Source: Acidobacteriota bacterium
GTDB lineage: Bacteria > Acidobacteriota > Polarisedimenticolia > QHYA01
Reading direction: 5' to 3'
DNA: 16,074 nt
Assembly (NCBI GenBank): GCA_003223995.1
Contig: QHYA01000007.1
Location: 2,624-18,697, forward strand
Below the pieces are notes generated by a model that saw nothing but the letters and a program-made list of their open reading frames with translations, made no database searches and had not been told where the DNA came from. Position numbers and translations under genes: made by a program. Numbering within the stretch: position 1 is the first letter of the stretch; each line of letters opens with the position of its first letter. Below, in pieces: positions 15,483 to 16,074 of this stretch.

Positions 15483-15827
15483 TCAGCTCACGGAGATACC
15501 ACAACTCTGCGATTGTGAGTCGTTTGCTCCATATGGTCTGATGCCGCCTGTGACCCACCCCGGAACGCTTCGAAGGTCCGTCATGGCGTGGGCCTCAAGC
15601 GGTTGCTGGCGCCACAGCATGTGGCAACTGGACAGACTGGCGACAAAGGCTTCTTCCGGATCGACGGCCGCCGCGACCGATAAAGGGAGGGGGACGACCT
15701 GCGGTGACGAGGACGCGGGCACCTCGACGCCGCCATCGAAGAGCCAGCGATGAGCGCGGCTGTAGCGATTATCAGTGAAGACGGCGCCATCGCGGCTCCA
15801 GACAACGACCGCTCTGTACTCGCCCAT
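15483..15827 (-). pseudogene. OsmC-family protein, C-terminally truncated
   Basis: The ATG at 15827 has an excellent ribosome binding site (GGAGGTGA). The first 71 residues match the OsmC/Ohr-like family: MGEYRAVVVWSRDGAVFTDN, YSRAHRWLFDGG, VDPEEAFVASLSSCHML, with the conserved first Cys at C68. After residue 72 (about 15611) family resemblance stops abruptly. The remaining 42 residues (from RQQPLEAHAMTD) do not look like OsmC in any frame, and the expected HHxAHExCFIANS segment with the second redox Cys is missing. OsmC proteins reduce organic hydroperoxides with a Cys pair, so this product should be inactive as a peroxidase. It lies 15 bases downstream of the TPR gene and is probably cotranscribed with it. 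Confidence 0.72.
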
Positions 15828-15842
15828 GCCGTCACCTCCCGG

Positions 15843-16074
15843 CTACCTTCCAGCAACGGTCTGACTGATGGCCCTCAAGGCTGCGCGGGCATGTTGATCG
15901 GAGGGGTTGTCCTCGAGCAATGCGCGGTAGAGCCGCGCCGCTTCGTCGATCTGCCCCTGTCGAGCGAGGGCATCGGCAAGACCCGTCCGTGCCCGTGAGT
16001 CGGAAGGCTCCGCCTCCAGGCTTCGCCTCAACGCCGGGACCGCCTCGGCCGGACGCCCGAGCGCCAGCAGGACC
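15843..16074 (-). CDS. TPR-containing protein, C-terminal part (runs off the window)
   Basis: 77 codons including the stop are visible and the frame is open to the window edge, so the start lies outside. The readable part is two TPR-like helical hairpins: LALGRPAEAVPALRRSLEAE and ADALARQGQIDEAARLYRAL, the latter followed by LEDNPSDQHARAALRAI. The A, G, Y/A and P positions follow the TPR pattern. The protein ends ISQTVAGR. The rest of its domain content cannot be known from this window. It precedes the truncated OsmC gene by 15 bases on the same strand. Confidence 0.75.
   Translation of the reverse strand, partial: VLLALGRPAEAVPALRRSLEAEPSDSRARTGLADALARQGQIDEAARLYRALLEDNPSDQHARAALRAISQTVAGR

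Noticed and set aside
1..16074. CRISPR arrays, tRNA, rRNA, transposases, insertion sequences, defence genes
   Set aside because: I looked on both strands and saw no regular repeat-spacer pattern, no tRNA-like or rRNA-like sequence, and no transposase, integrase or known defence domains.

Overview
The window is GC-rich bacterial chromosome. Many predicted exported proteins (secretory signal peptides, TSP3-type Ca-binding repeats, paired M16 peptidases), a PilZ protein, a single-RRM RNA-binding protein and a membrane glycosyltransferase fused to TPRs suggest a Gram-negative, probably environmental organism. A recurring beta-sandwich module ending in Tyr-Leu-Val/Ile plus an Asn-x-x-Gly-Glu motif, and a relic of a 'GSGPGxYTSL...VGGE...PR...YALNA' exported protein, are features I associate with Acidobacteriota and neighbouring phyla. 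That placement is inference; there is no rRNA or other marker here.

Layout. 76-1755 (-): GT39/PMT_2-type membrane glycosyltransferase. 1937-2362 (+): PilZ-domain protein. 2391-4598 (-): secreted GH13-type protein with two TSP3-like calcium-binding stretches. 4857-6094 (+): a decayed stretch, with a 5'-truncated fragment, a strong hairpin terminator, and a mosaic relic of an exported protein. 6080-6866 (-): BtuF-like solute-binding protein broken by an internal deletion. 6985-7332 (-): glycine-tailed RRM protein. 7509-8411 (-): exported protein of unknown function. 8543-10027 (-): secreted BNR/sialidase-fold protein. 10300-13297 (-): two-gene M16 peptidase operon. 13395-15404 (+): TMTC-like glycosyltransferase/TPR gene interrupted by one in-frame TGA. 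15483-15827 (-): truncated OsmC-family gene. 15843-16074 (-): the C-terminal end of a TPR protein that continues past the window.

How the genes relate. The clearest functional unit is the M16 operon: the upstream gene keeps the zinc motif HMFEH, while the downstream gene has lost it but keeps the Arg...Tyr substrate-binding pair. This is the division of labour expected of a heterodimeric periplasmic peptidase. The GH13 and BNR proteins are independent exported proteins. The most unusual property of the window is the number of damaged genes (five), three of them by internal or terminal deletions rather than point changes. No classical defence system, mobile element, CRISPR array, tRNA or rRNA was found. 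The nearest thing to a novel system is the split M16 pair and the TSP3-decorated GH13 protein whose active-site region I and IV residues are altered.
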